Below are positions 9,995-18,872 of a DNA stretch of 36,518 nucleotides, piece by piece. The DNA is from an uncultured Clostridia bacterium (GTDB lineage: Bacteria > Bacillota > Clostridia > Oscillospirales > Oscillospiraceae). The position numbers were made by a program, and so were the translations under genes. Positions within the stretch are counted from its first letter, which is position 1. Every line of letters begins with the position of its first letter. Location: contig CAMCDX010000005.1 of assembly GCA_945873695.1 (NCBI GenBank), positions 1 to 36,518 on the forward strand. The letters are read 5' to 3'. Under the pieces are notes generated by a model that had not been told where the DNA came from, did not search any database, and worked only from the letters and a program-made list of their open reading frames with translations.

Positions 9995-10255
9995 ATGGAG
10001 ACCCGTGTGGCCGTCATGGCCATCATCGTCCGGGAGGGGACGTCCGTGGAATCGCTGAACGGCCTGCTGCATCAGTACGGGAGCCATATCATCGGCCGGA
10101 TGGGCGTACCCTACCGCCAGCGGGGGGTGAACGTCATCAGCGTGGCCCTGGACGCTCCGCAGGACGTCATCTCCGCTCTGTCGGGGAAGATTGGACGCCT
10201 GCCGGGCATCACCGCCAAGACGGTGTACGCCCCGGAGGACGCCCTGAAAGACTGA
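9995..10255 (+). CDS. TM1266-type iron-only hydrogenase system putative regulator (ferredoxin-like/ACT-like fold)
   Basis: 86 aa ETRVAVMAIIVREGTSVESLNGLLHQYGSHIIGRMGVPYRQRGVNVISVALDAPQDVISALSGKIGRLPGITAKTVY pattern. Confidence 0.8.
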   Translation: METRVAVMAIIVREGTSVESLNGLLHQYGSHIIGRMGVPYRQRGVNVISVALDAPQDVISALSGKIGRLPGITAKTVYAPEDALKD

Positions 10256-10281
10256 TCATAAAAAGGAAAGAGGAAACAACG

Positions 10282-11310
10282 ATGAATTTACTGAAAAGAA
10301 CCATGGCCCTGGGCCTCAGCCTGCTGCTGGCCCTGTCCCTGACCGCCTGCGGACAGAAGACAGAGGAACCCGCTCCCCAGGAGGAAACCCCCGTGCAGGA
10401 AACTCCCGCCGAGGACCCCATCACCACCAGGATCGCCGCCCTGAAGGGCCCCACCGCCATGGGTATGGTGAAGCTCATGAGTGATGACCCTCAGTCCGCC
10501 AATGGCCCCATGTATGACTTCACCCTGGCCGGCGCTGCCGACGAGGTGACTCCCGCCCTCATCAAGGGTGACCTGGATATGGCCTGCGTGCCCGCTAACC
10601 TGGCCTCCGTGCTGTACAACAAGACCGAGGGCCAGATCGTCACCCTGGCGGTGAATACCCTGGGCGTCCTCTATGTCGTGGAGAACGGCAACGCCGTCAC
10701 CTCCATGGCCGACCTGGCGGGCAAGACCATTGTGGCTGCCGGCAAGGGCAGCACCCCGGAGTACGCCCTGCGCTACCTCCTCTCTGAAAACGGCATCGAC
10801 CCGGACACCGACGTGGTCATCGACTGGAAATCCGAGCATGCCGAGTGCGTGGCGGCCCTGGCTTCCGGCGCCGCCACCATCGCCCTGCTGCCCCAGCCTT
10901 TCGTCACCGTGGCCCAGACCAAGATCGACGGCCTGCGGATGGCTCTGGACCTGACAGCTGAGTGGGATGCCTTAGACAACGGCTCCGGCATGATTACCGG
11001 CGTGGTAGTGGCCCGTAAGGCTTTCACCGAGGAGCATCCCACCGCTGTGGAGGCTTTCCTGGCGGACTACGCCGAGTCTGTGGCGTGGGTGAATGAGAAC
11101 ACCGCCGACGCCGCGGCGCTCATCAGCCAGTACGGCATCATTGAGACTGCGCCTGTGGCGGAGAAGGCCCTGCCGCACTGCAATATCGTCTGCATCACCG
11201 GCAGCGAGATGCAGGCCAAGCTCTCCGGTTATCTCCAGGTGCTCTTTGACGCCGAGCCCTCCTCCGTAGGCGGCGCTCTGCCCGGCGACGACTTCTATTA
11301 TGGGGCCTAA
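10282..11310 (+). CDS. ABC transporter substrate-binding lipoprotein (NMT1/SsuA-like)
   Basis: Lipobox LLLALSLTACG; GPTAMGMVKLMSDD, ALIKGDLDMACVPANLASVLYN, DLAGKTIVAAGKGSTPEY; followed by permease and ATPase genes. Confidence 0.85.
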   Translation: MNLLKRTMALGLSLLLALSLTACGQKTEEPAPQEETPVQETPAEDPITTRIAALKGPTAMGMVKLMSDDPQSANGPMYDFTLAGAADEVTPALIKGDLDMACVPANLASVLYNKTEGQIVTLAVNTLGVLYVVENGNAVTSMADLAGKTIVAAGKGSTPEYALRYLLSENGIDPDTDVVIDWKSEHAECVAALASGAATIALLPQPFVTVAQTKIDGLRMALDLTAEWDALDNGSGMITGVVVARKAFTEEHPTAVEAFLADYAESVAWVNENTADAAALISQYGIIETAPVAEKALPHCNIVCITGSEMQAKLSGYLQVLFDAEPSSVGGALPGDDFYYGA

Positions 11311-12061
11311 GACCGCCCTGCGGCCCTGGGCGGTGGCCTTCTGGCTGCTGGTGTGGCAGGGGGCCAGCATGGCGCTGGCCGCCTTGTACCCCCACGGCCA
11401 CCTGCTGCTGGCGTCGCCTCTGTCCGCCCTGGTCCGACTGGGCCAGCTGGCGGTGACGGAGGTCTTCTGGCGGTCCGTCGCCCGTTCCGCCCTCCATATC
11501 TTCGGCGGGTTCCTGCTCTCCTGCGCCGCCGCTATGGCGCTGGCGGCCCTGGCCGCCCGGTTCCGGGCGGTGCGGGAGCTGCTGGCGCCCCTGGTGGCGG
11601 CAGTGAAGGCGGTGCCGGTGGTGTCCTTCATCATCCTGGCCCTGGTGTGGCTGGACGCGGAGAGCCTGCCTCTGTTTATCTCCGCCCTGATGGTGTTTCC
11701 GCCGGTGTACTTAAACGTGCTGGCGGGCATCGACAGCACGGACCCGAAGCTGCTGGAGATGGCCCGGGTGTTCCGCGTGCCCTTCCGGCGGACGCTGAAG
11801 GGCATCTGGCTGCCCCAGATGCTGCCCTACTTCCGGGCGGCGGTGTCCCTGGCCCTGGGCCTTTGCTGGAAGGCCGGCGTGGCGGCAGAGGTCATCGGCC
11901 TGCCCGCCGGCACCGTCGGCGAGCGGCTGTACACCGCCAAGGTATACTTCCAGACGCCGGACCTGTTTGCCTGGACCGCCGTCATTCTGGCGGTGTCGGC
12001 GCTGCTGGAGCGACTGTTCCTGGCGGGAATGGACCGCCTTGCGGGAAAGGTGGGGGTGTGA
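11300..12061 (+). CDS. ABC transporter permease (SsuC/BPD_transp_1-like)
   Basis: Overlaps preceding gene; several TM segments; EMARVFRVPFRRTLKGIWLPQMLPYFRAAVSLALGLCWKAGVAAEVIG resembles the permease EAA loop. Confidence 0.88.
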   Translation: MGPKTALRPWAVAFWLLVWQGASMALAALYPHGHLLLASPLSALVRLGQLAVTEVFWRSVARSALHIFGGFLLSCAAAMALAALAARFRAVRELLAPLVAAVKAVPVVSFIILALVWLDAESLPLFISALMVFPPVYLNVLAGIDSTDPKLLEMARVFRVPFRRTLKGIWLPQMLPYFRAAVSLALGLCWKAGVAAEVIGLPAGTVGERLYTAKVYFQTPDLFAWTAVILAVSALLERLFLAGMDRLAGKVGV

Positions 12062-12062
12062 T

Positions 12063-12644
12063 ATGGAGATCATCGTCCGTGACCTCTGTAAAAGCTACGG
12101 CGGCCGCCCGGTGCTGGACCACGTTACCTTCACCGCCGGTCCCGGCATTACCTGGCTCCGGGACCCCTCCGGCGCAGGAAAGACCACATTGCTCCGCATC
12201 CTGCTGGGGCTGGAGACGGCAGACAGCGGCACGGTGTCCGGCCTGGAGGGAAAGCGGCTGGCCGCCGTCTTTCAGGAGGACCGGCTGCTGGAGCATCTGG
12301 ACGCCCGGAGAAACCTGCGGTTCGTCCTTGGGCCCGCCTATGAGGAGGGAGCGGCGCTGTCTCTGCTGGCGGAGCTGGGCCTGGCGGGGGAGGAGGGAAA
12401 GCCTGTCCGGGTCTTCTCCGGCGGTATGAAGCGCCGTCTGGCCCTGGCCCGGGCGCTGCTGGCGCCCTCCGATGCCCTGGTACTGGATGAGCCCTTCGCC
12501 GGACTGGATGAAGAGAACCGGCGCCGCTGCCTGGAGGCCATCCGCCGCCGGAGCGCCGGAAAGCCGGTGCTGCTGGTGACCCACGACGGGGGAGAGGACC
12601 CGCTCCCCGGCGACAGGAACGTGACATTCAAAAACTGTACGTAA
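12063..12644 (+). CDS. ABC transporter ATP-binding protein
   Basis: Walker A-like DPSGAGKTTLL, signature FSGGMKRRLALARAL, Walker B ALVLDEPFAGLD, H-loop VTHD. Confidence 0.9.
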   Translation: MEIIVRDLCKSYGGRPVLDHVTFTAGPGITWLRDPSGAGKTTLLRILLGLETADSGTVSGLEGKRLAAVFQEDRLLEHLDARRNLRFVLGPAYEEGAALSLLAELGLAGEEGKPVRVFSGGMKRRLALARALLAPSDALVLDEPFAGLDEENRRRCLEAIRRRSAGKPVLLVTHDGGEDPLPGDRNVTFKNCT

Positions 12645-12647
12645 AAA

Positions 12648-12678
12648 GACCGCCCGTTTCCTTAGGAAGCGGGCGGTC
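12648..12678. terminator. Bidirectional intrinsic terminator
   Basis: GACCGCCCGTTTCC-TTA-GGAAGCGGGCGGTC between convergent genes; A/T-rich flanks. Confidence 0.8.
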
Positions 12679-12690
12679 TCTCGTATTCCG

Positions 12691-14649
12691 TTATGCTTCG
12701 GAGCCGTGCTGCTCCTGAAAGAACGCGGCCAGGTCCTCGCCAGGCATGGGCCTGGCGTAATGGAAGCCCTGGATCATATCCGCGCCGCAGGAGCGCAGGT
12801 AATCGGCCTGGTCGGCGGTTTCCACGCCCTCCACGATGAGCCGCTTGCCCAGACTGTGGAACATGGTCATCAGGGAGCGGATCATCAGCGACGCCTGCTG
12901 GTCTCCGGGGACGTGAAGGGCCAGGCTGCGGTCCAGCTTGATGAAGGAGAAGGCGTAGTCCAGCACACTGGAGAGGTTGGAGTAGCCGGTGCCGAAGTCG
13001 TCCATGTAAATATCCACGCCGATGGCGGACAGGGCCGCCAGCTGCCGTTTTGTGTACTGGGAGTCGTGGAGCAGTACCCGTTCAGTGATCTCCAGCTTCA
13101 GCCGGTCCGGGGAGACGTGGTATTGGTCCAGGTACTGCTGAATGTGGTTGGCCAGCTCCGGGTCCAGCAGCTGCCGCATGGACAGGTTCAAAGAGACGCT
13201 CTTCAGGCCGGGGAGCCGGCCGCTGCTGAGCAGGCGGCACACTTCCTCCAGCACGATCCAGGTCAGTTCGCTGATCATGCCGGTCTCCTCCGCCAGGGGG
13301 ATGAAGACCTCTGGCGATATCGGATTGCCCCGGTAGTCCGACAGCCGCAGCAGCGCCTCGGCGGAGCAGAAGATGTCGTCATGGCAGCAGTAGATGGGCT
13401 GATACCAGACCTGGAACCGCCGTTCCTTCATGGAGCGCCGCATGATCTCAATGAGCTCCCGCTTCTGGGAGAGCTTTCGGCGGATGTTCTCATCGAATCG
13501 GATCAGGCTTTGATTTTCTTTTTTGGCCAGGTCCAGAGAGTACTCCAGCTGTTCCACGATCTCCTCGGGGGAGTCGCCGAAGCCGGGGCACCGCAGGTCC
13601 ACCATGCAGAAGGGCAGCAGACAGGACAGGTCCCCCAGGACCCAGGGCTGCCGGAACCGCCGGCGGATGGTGGTCAGAGCCTCCTCCGCCTGCTCTTGGG
13701 TGGTCCAGGGCAGCACCAGGACGAAGTTCACACTGCTGGTCCGAAAGGCCCGCCCCTGGGGATAGAGGTATTCCAGATACCGGGCCACCTCATACAGCAC
13801 GGCGTCGCCCACCTTGTGCCCGTGGCGCAGGTTCACGTCGGAGAAGAACTGGAGGGACACCAGAATGATCTGGATGGGCTGGTGGCCGGCCAGGCGGAGA
13901 CTCAGCTCCGCCAGAAAATTGTTGCGGTTGCGGATGCCGGTGAGGCTGTCCCGGTCACTGGTGTGGGTTTGGAAGCTGATGAACAGGATGAGGCTGACCA
14001 CGGAAGAGAGCATACCGTTGAGATACAGCTCCGAATAAAAGATCTGAAGCAGAGACAGCATCAGCACGATGGGAGGCAGGCTGCGGATGACATAGGTGAC
14101 ACGGGCGCTGACGCTGCCCCGGTTGCGGAGATAGCACAGGATCAGCAGCACCAGTTCAATGATGGGGAGCAGGAAGACCAGCCGGTTCAGCGGTCCCCGG
14201 CAGTAGTTCCCCGCCTGGTCGTAATAGAACAGCGCGCCGGTAAACAGGTTGATGGCCACCAGCAGGAGATAGGCCGCCGTCAGCGCGCTGATGACCGCGG
14301 TGGCCCGCTTCATGCAGTGCTGGTCATAGACATGCTCCAGTGTCAGCCGGAACAGAAACAGGGCGAACAGGGAGCAGGTGGCGATGGTGAAGGCGAAATA
14401 GGCGCCGTTCAGCAGCGCGCCCAGCCAAGTGGGGATGGAGCCGGCGCGGGTGTTGCAGAACACGCTGACGATGTTCAGCAGGATGGAGGCTGTGGAGCCC
14501 AGCAGACAGTACAGGAACAGCTTCCGTTTGGCGGTGAAGGCCACGTGCCACTCATAGCCGTAATAGCGGATCAAAATGATCGCCATGATCACCAGGGAGA
14601 AGAATTCCCCCATCAATGACCAGCGGTCCATGGACTTCCTCCTTCCCAC
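12691..14649 (-). CDS. Membrane protein with degenerate GGDEF and intact-looking EAL domain (probable c-di-GMP phosphodiesterase)
   Basis: N-terminal multi-TM region; GGDEF-like DSLTGIRNRNNF with signature replaced by SSVNF; EAL motifs SAEALLRL, LEITERVLL, MDDFGTGYSNLS, KLDRSL, VEGVET. Confidence 0.9.
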   Translation of the reverse strand: MGRRKSMDRWSLMGEFFSLVIMAIILIRYYGYEWHVAFTAKRKLFLYCLLGSTASILLNIVSVFCNTRAGSIPTWLGALLNGAYFAFTIATCSLFALFLFRLTLEHVYDQHCMKRATAVISALTAAYLLLVAINLFTGALFYYDQAGNYCRGPLNRLVFLLPIIELVLLILCYLRNRGSVSARVTYVIRSLPPIVLMLSLLQIFYSELYLNGMLSSVVSLILFISFQTHTSDRDSLTGIRNRNNFLAELSLRLAGHQPIQIILVSLQFFSDVNLRHGHKVGDAVLYEVARYLEYLYPQGRAFRTSSVNFVLVLPWTTQEQAEEALTTIRRRFRQPWVLGDLSCLLPFCMVDLRCPGFGDSPEEIVEQLEYSLDLAKKENQSLIRFDENIRRKLSQKRELIEIMRRSMKERRFQVWYQPIYCCHDDIFCSAEALLRLSDYRGNPISPEVFIPLAEETGMISELTWIVLEEVCRLLSSGRLPGLKSVSLNLSMRQLLDPELANHIQQYLDQYHVSPDRLKLEITERVLLHDSQYTKRQLAALSAIGVDIYMDDFGTGYSNLSSVLDYAFSFIKLDRSLALHVPGDQQASLMIRSLMTMFHSLGKRLIVEGVETADQADYLRSCGADMIQGFHYARPMPGEDLAAFFQEQHGSEA

Positions 14650-14785
14650 ATAAGAACTTCCTAATATTTAAACATTATTATATATCAAAGATTTCGGAAA
14701 GTACAATATGTAAAATTACAAATAATGATTATTTTTGCGGAAAATTGCTTTAATGGAAATTTTCAATGAAAAATGAGAAAAGTGC

Positions 14786-14814
14786 TTGCAATTCCGAAAA
14801 GAGTATGCTAAACT
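14786..14814 (+). promoter_or_regulatory. Promoter for rpmE
   Basis: TTGCAA - 17 nt - TAAACT with extended TG element. Confidence 0.65.
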
Positions 14815-14882
14815 AATCATCGCTTTTGTACGGTGAAAGCTGGGCAAAGGTAGTTTGGAAAAGAAAGAGGTGAACGAGAGCA

Positions 14883-15086
14883 ATGAAGGAAGGAATCCAT
14901 CCCAATTATCAGCAGACTACGATCACTTGCGCCTGCGGTAATGTGATTGAGACAGGTTCTACCAAGAAGGATATCAAGGTGGAAGTCTGCTCTAAGTGTC
15001 ACCCCTTCTTCACGGGCAAGCAGAAGCTGGTGGATACCGGCGGACGCGTGGCCAAGTTCAACAAGAAGTTCGGCCTGGACAAGTAA
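14883..15086 (+). CDS. rpmE: 50S ribosomal protein L31 (zinc-ribbon form)
   Basis: [64 protein letters not shown]. Confidence 0.98.
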   Translation: MKEGIHPNYQQTTITCACGNVIETGSTKKDIKVEVCSKCHPFFTGKQKLVDTGGRVAKFNKKFGLDK

Positions 15087-15097
15087 GTCTGACACAC

Positions 15098-15130
15098 AAA
15101 AAGGTCTGCTGGTTACAGCAGGCCTTTTTT
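15098..15130 (+). terminator. Intrinsic terminator of rpmE
   Basis: AAAGGTCTGCTG-GTTA-CAGCAGGCCTTTTTT. Confidence 0.9.
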
Positions 15131-15194
15131 CATTTACTTTTCCGGTGAAATCGCATATACTGTGTGCAAAGAAGTTTTGAGAGGAGATTTTGCT

Positions 15195-15707
15195 ATGGAT
15201 CTGCGTCCCGCGGACCTGAGGACCATGACGCCGGAGGTGTTCCGGGTATTCGGCATCCAGAACGCCCTGCTGACCGCCGGAGATAGGACCGGCTGCAACA
15301 CCATGACCATCGGCTGGTGCCAGCTGGGGAGACTGTGGGGGTTGAATACCTGCACGGTCTACGTGCGGCCTGAGCGGTATACGTACCAGTTTATGGAGGA
15401 CCACGACTACTTCACCGTGTCCGTCCTGCCTCTGAGCCACAAGCAGACCACCATGCAGGTCTGTGGCACCCAAAGCGGCCGGGACCTGGACAAGATCAAG
15501 ACGTGCGGCCTGACCCTTCGCTACGGTGCCGGAGAGGCTCCCTTTTTTGACGAGGCGGAGTGGGTCCTGGTGTGCAAAAAGCTGTACGCCCAGGACATGA
15601 CGCCGGAGTGCGTGAAAGACGAACGGATCTTCCAGTCCTATACACCCGCCAAGGGCGGCTGGCACCGCCTGTATGTGGGCGAGGTCCTGGAGGCCTATCA
15701 AAAATAA
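15195..15707 (+). CDS. Flavin reductase-family protein (FMN-binding split barrel)
   Basis: CNTMTIGWCQLGRLWGLNTCTVYVRPERYTYQFMEDHDYFTVSVLP pattern. Confidence 0.8.
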   Translation: MDLRPADLRTMTPEVFRVFGIQNALLTAGDRTGCNTMTIGWCQLGRLWGLNTCTVYVRPERYTYQFMEDHDYFTVSVLPLSHKQTTMQVCGTQSGRDLDKIKTCGLTLRYGAGEAPFFDEAEWVLVCKKLYAQDMTPECVKDERIFQSYTPAKGGWHRLYVGEVLEAYQK

Positions 15708-15724
15708 GGAGAACCATTACGTTT

Positions 15725-16999
15725 ATGCGGGAAACGGAAGAAATTCGCGATAAAGTGGTGCTGGTGGGACTGAATTCCCCGGTGCTGAAAAAAGAGGAGA
15801 ACGCCGACGAGGCCACCATGGAGGAACTGGCCGCCCTGGTGGAGACCGCCGGCGGCGAGACGGTGGGGACCGTGCTGCAGAACCGGGCTACGCCGGACCC
15901 CCGCAGCTTCATCGGCGAGGGAAAGGTGGAGGAGGTCCGGGAGTTCTGCCGGAACAGCGGTGCCACCATGGTCATTTTCGACAACGACCTGTCTCCCTCC
16001 CAGCAGCGGGTGCTGACGGACCTGCTGGGCATCCAGGTTCTGGACCGCTGCGGCCTGATCCTGGACATCTTCGCCCAGCGGGCCAAAACAAAAGAAGGCC
16101 GGCTCCAGGTGGAGCTGGCCCAGTACAAATACCTGCTGCCCCGGCTGACCGGTATGTGGACCCACCTGGAGCGCCAGGGCGGCAGCGGCCAGGGCGCCAT
16201 CGGCTCCAAGGGCCCCGGCGAGACCCAGCTGGAAACGGACCGCCGCCTGATTCACAAGAAGATCGACAAGCTGCGCACGGATCTGGAGGATGTCCGCCGG
16301 GTCCGGGGCACCCAGCGCCAGCAGCGGAGGAAGAACGAGATCCCGGTGGTGGCCATTGTGGGCTATACCAACGCCGGCAAGTCCACACTGCTGAACCAGC
16401 TGACCGGGGCGGGCATCCCCGCCAACAACCGTCTGTTCGACACCCTGGATACCACCAGCCGTCTGCTGACTGTCAGCGATACGCTGGACGTGGTGATCTC
16501 CGACACTGTCGGTTTTATCCGCAAGCTGCCCCATCAGCTGGTGGAGGCCTTCAAGGCCACGCTGGAGGAGCTGGAGTATGCCGACTTGCTGCTTCACGTC
16601 ATCGACGTGTCCAACCCGGAGTGGAAGACCCAGGCCCAGGTGGTGGAGAACCTGATCCTGGAGCTGGGAGCGGGAGACCTGCCCCGCATCGACGTCTACA
16701 ACAAGAGCGATTGCCTGCCGGCGGGGGAGATCATGCCCCACGGCCAGGACATCGTCTCCATTTCCGCCCGCACCTGCCAGGGGGTGGACAAGCTGCTGGA
16801 GATGATCGACCAGCGGCTGGACAAGGGCACCCGCCGGGTCACCCTCCACTTGCCCTACGACAAGGGCGGCCTGCTGGACATGCTGTACCGGGAGGCCAAG
16901 GTGGAAAGCGTGGAATACAGCGAGACCATCGACGTCACGGCGGTCTGCGGCCCTCGGACCCTGGGGCAGGTGGAGCCCTTCCTGGAACAGGAGAAGTGA
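15725..16999 (+). CDS. hflX: GTPase HflX
   Basis: VIFDNDLSPSQQRVL, GSKGPGETQLETDRR, GYTNAGKSTLLNQL, DTVGFIRKLPHQLVEAFKATLEE. Confidence 0.97.
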   Translation: MRETEEIRDKVVLVGLNSPVLKKEENADEATMEELAALVETAGGETVGTVLQNRATPDPRSFIGEGKVEEVREFCRNSGATMVIFDNDLSPSQQRVLTDLLGIQVLDRCGLILDIFAQRAKTKEGRLQVELAQYKYLLPRLTGMWTHLERQGGSGQGAIGSKGPGETQLETDRRLIHKKIDKLRTDLEDVRRVRGTQRQQRRKNEIPVVAIVGYTNAGKSTLLNQLTGAGIPANNRLFDTLDTTSRLLTVSDTLDVVISDTVGFIRKLPHQLVEAFKATLEELEYADLLLHVIDVSNPEWKTQAQVVENLILELGAGDLPRIDVYNKSDCLPAGEIMPHGQDIVSISARTCQGVDKLLEMIDQRLDKGTRRVTLHLPYDKGGLLDMLYREAKVESVEYSETIDVTAVCGPRTLGQVEPFLEQEK

Positions 17000-17016
17000 C
17001 AAAAGGAGGACGCGGG

Positions 17017-17568
17017 ATGATATTGGATACCCAGCGTCTCCGCCTTCGCCCGTTCCGGGACGATGACGCGGAGGACGTCTATACCTACGCCCGGGACCCC
17101 CGGGTGGGACCTATCGCCGGCTGGCCGACTCATAAAAGTGTGGAGGAGAGCCGGGAGATCATCCGCACTGTGTTCTCCGCTCCAGGCGTCTTCGCCATGG
17201 AGCTGAAGGAGACGGGGCGCGTCATCGGCTCTGTGGGCTTTGTGGGGAACCACCCCGCCGGGGACCTCCCGTGCTGCCACGACGATGAGGTGGGCTACGC
17301 CCTGTCGCCCGTTTTCTGGGGCCGGGGACTGGTGCCGGAGGCGGTGAAAGTTATACTGGAATATGGCTTTACAGACCTTGGATTCCAGCGGATCTGGTGC
17401 GGACACTACGGCGGAAACTGGCGGTCGAAGCGGACCATGGAGAAGTGCGGGTTCCGCTACCAGTTCTCCCGGACGGAGTTCGTCCAACTGATAGGGGAGA
17501 CCCGGCAGAGCTATTTTTACTTACTGACAAAGGAGAGTTGGCGTGAGCGGCTATCTGGTGCCCTTTGA
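17017..17568 (+). CDS. GNAT-family N-acetyltransferase (RimJ/RimL-like)
   Basis: TQRLRLRPFRDDDAEDVY ... EVGYALSPVFWGRGLVPEAVKVILEYGFTDLGFQRIWCGH. Confidence 0.92.
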   Translation: MILDTQRLRLRPFRDDDAEDVYTYARDPRVGPIAGWPTHKSVEESREIIRTVFSAPGVFAMELKETGRVIGSVGFVGNHPAGDLPCCHDDEVGYALSPVFWGRGLVPEAVKVILEYGFTDLGFQRIWCGHYGGNWRSKRTMEKCGFRYQFSRTEFVQLIGETRQSYFYLLTKESWRERLSGAL

Positions 17569-18181
17569 GGACAGCGAGAGCGAGTTCGTGGAAAAGCGCT
17601 CCCGGTTCATCAGCCATCTCTGGCGGGTGGAGACCGAGGCGGAGGCCCGGGCCCGCATCGAGGAGATGAAAAAGAAATACTACGACGCCCGCCACAACTG
17701 CTGGTGCTACATCCTGAAGGAGGGCGGTGTGGTCCGCTACTCTGACGACGGCGAGCCCCAAGGCACCGCCGGCCAGCCTATGCTGAACGTGTTCCGGCGG
17801 GAGGAGGTCACCAATGTCTGCTGTGTGGTGACACGGTACTTCGGCGGTGTTCTGCTGGGGGCCGGGGGGCTGACAAGGGCCTATACAAAGGGAGCCAAGG
17901 ACGTGCTGGACGTGTCCGGTGTCTGCCGGGTGAGCCTGTGGACGCTGTGGGACGTGCCCTGCACCTATCCGCTGCTGGAGCGGATGAAGCTGGAGATCAC
18001 CGCCTGCGGCGGCGTGGTCCGGGACACGGATTACGGCGCGGACATCACCCTCCACGCTGCCTTTCCCGACGGCGGCGCGGAGCGGTTCGCACCCCGGCTG
18101 ACGGAGCTCTCCGCCGGCCGGCTGGAGATGACGGCGGCGGGGGAGGAGTACCTGCCCGGTCCCAGGGAGCCCGGCAAATAA
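17543..18181 (+). CDS. YigZ/IMPACT-family protein
   Basis: EKRSRFISHLWRVETEAEARARIEEMKKKYYDARHNCWCYIL ... SDDGEPQGTAGQPMLNVF ... VVTRYFGGVLLGAGGLTRAYT; GTG start overlapping upstream ORF. Confidence 0.95.
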   Translation: MSGYLVPFEDSESEFVEKRSRFISHLWRVETEAEARARIEEMKKKYYDARHNCWCYILKEGGVVRYSDDGEPQGTAGQPMLNVFRREEVTNVCCVVTRYFGGVLLGAGGLTRAYTKGAKDVLDVSGVCRVSLWTLWDVPCTYPLLERMKLEITACGGVVRDTDYGADITLHAAFPDGGAERFAPRLTELSAGRLEMTAAGEEYLPGPREPGK

Positions 18182-18197
18182 GCGGACAGCCTGTGTG

Positions 18198-18231
18198 AAA
18201 GGCCTGGCGCCCACCGGCGCCAGGCCTTTTT
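18198..18231 (+). terminator. Intrinsic terminator
   Basis: AAAGGCCTGGCGCC-CACC-GGCGCCAGGCCTTTTT. Confidence 0.9.
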
Positions 18232-18293
18232 CAACAGGGATTCCATGCAAAAAACAGATATCCTGGTTTTCAATCAACATCGGAGGGATCAAC

Positions 18294-18518
18294 ATGGCAG
18301 ACATTATCGATTTCAGTACCCTTGGAGAGGAGCCGGAGCTGGACGGCATGAGCCGGGAGCAGCTGGCGGCATATCTGGAGACGGTCCGGGAGCGGATCGC
18401 CCGGCTGGACGAGGAGGAGCCGGAGGACATGGAGAGCGAGGCCTACGAGGCCTGGGGCGACCAACATGAGGAGCTGGAGGACCTGGCCGACGAGATCATG
18501 GACCGTCTGGACGGATGA
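18294..18518 (+). CDS. Small acidic hypothetical protein
   Basis: 74 aa ORF preceded by SD (CGGAGGG), co-directional with neighbours. Confidence 0.65.
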   Translation: MADIIDFSTLGEEPELDGMSREQLAAYLETVRERIARLDEEEPEDMESEAYEAWGDQHEELEDLADEIMDRLDG

Positions 18519-18532
18519 GGGGGCGGCCAACG

Positions 18533-18862
18533 ATGGAGTTTTCTTACTGCAAGCTGGAGATCTTCATTCCCGAATCCCATCTGGCGCCGCTGCGGCAGGC
18601 CCTTCAGGCGGTGGACGCCGGCCACATCGGCCGTTATGACTGCTGCCTGTCTTACAGCCCGGTCACCGGCTGCTGGCGGCCCCTGGAGGGGACGGTCCCC
18701 TATCTGGGTACCCCGGGGGAGATCAGCGAGGAGCCGGAGCTGAAGGTGGAGGTCACCTGCCGCACCGAGCAGGTGGACGAGACGGTGGCGGCGGTGAAAC
18801 GGGTCCACCCCTACGAGGAGCCGGTCATCAATGTGATCCCCCTGTACCGGACCGGCGTTTGA
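18533..18862 (+). CDS. NIF3/YqfO C-terminal-like (CutA-like fold) small protein
   Basis: YCKLEIFIPESHLAPLRQALQAVDAGHIGRYDCCLSYSPVTGCWRPLEGTVPYLG ... HPYEEPVINVIPL. Confidence 0.75.
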   Translation: MEFSYCKLEIFIPESHLAPLRQALQAVDAGHIGRYDCCLSYSPVTGCWRPLEGTVPYLGTPGEISEEPELKVEVTCRTEQVDETVAAVKRVHPYEEPVINVIPLYRTGV

Positions 18863-18872
18863 AGGAGGGACT

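Noticed and set aside
11353-12429. 358-aa plus-strand ORF overlapping the ABC permease and ATPase
   Set aside because: Out-of-frame Gly/Ala/Arg-rich translation; the true frames carry permease and ATPase motifs.
12706-14619. 637-aa plus-strand ORF opposite the EAL gene
   Set aside because: Shadow ORF; the minus strand has convincing EAL motifs.
15698-17002. 434-aa minus-strand ORF opposite hflX
   Set aside because: Antisense of HflX; no motif.
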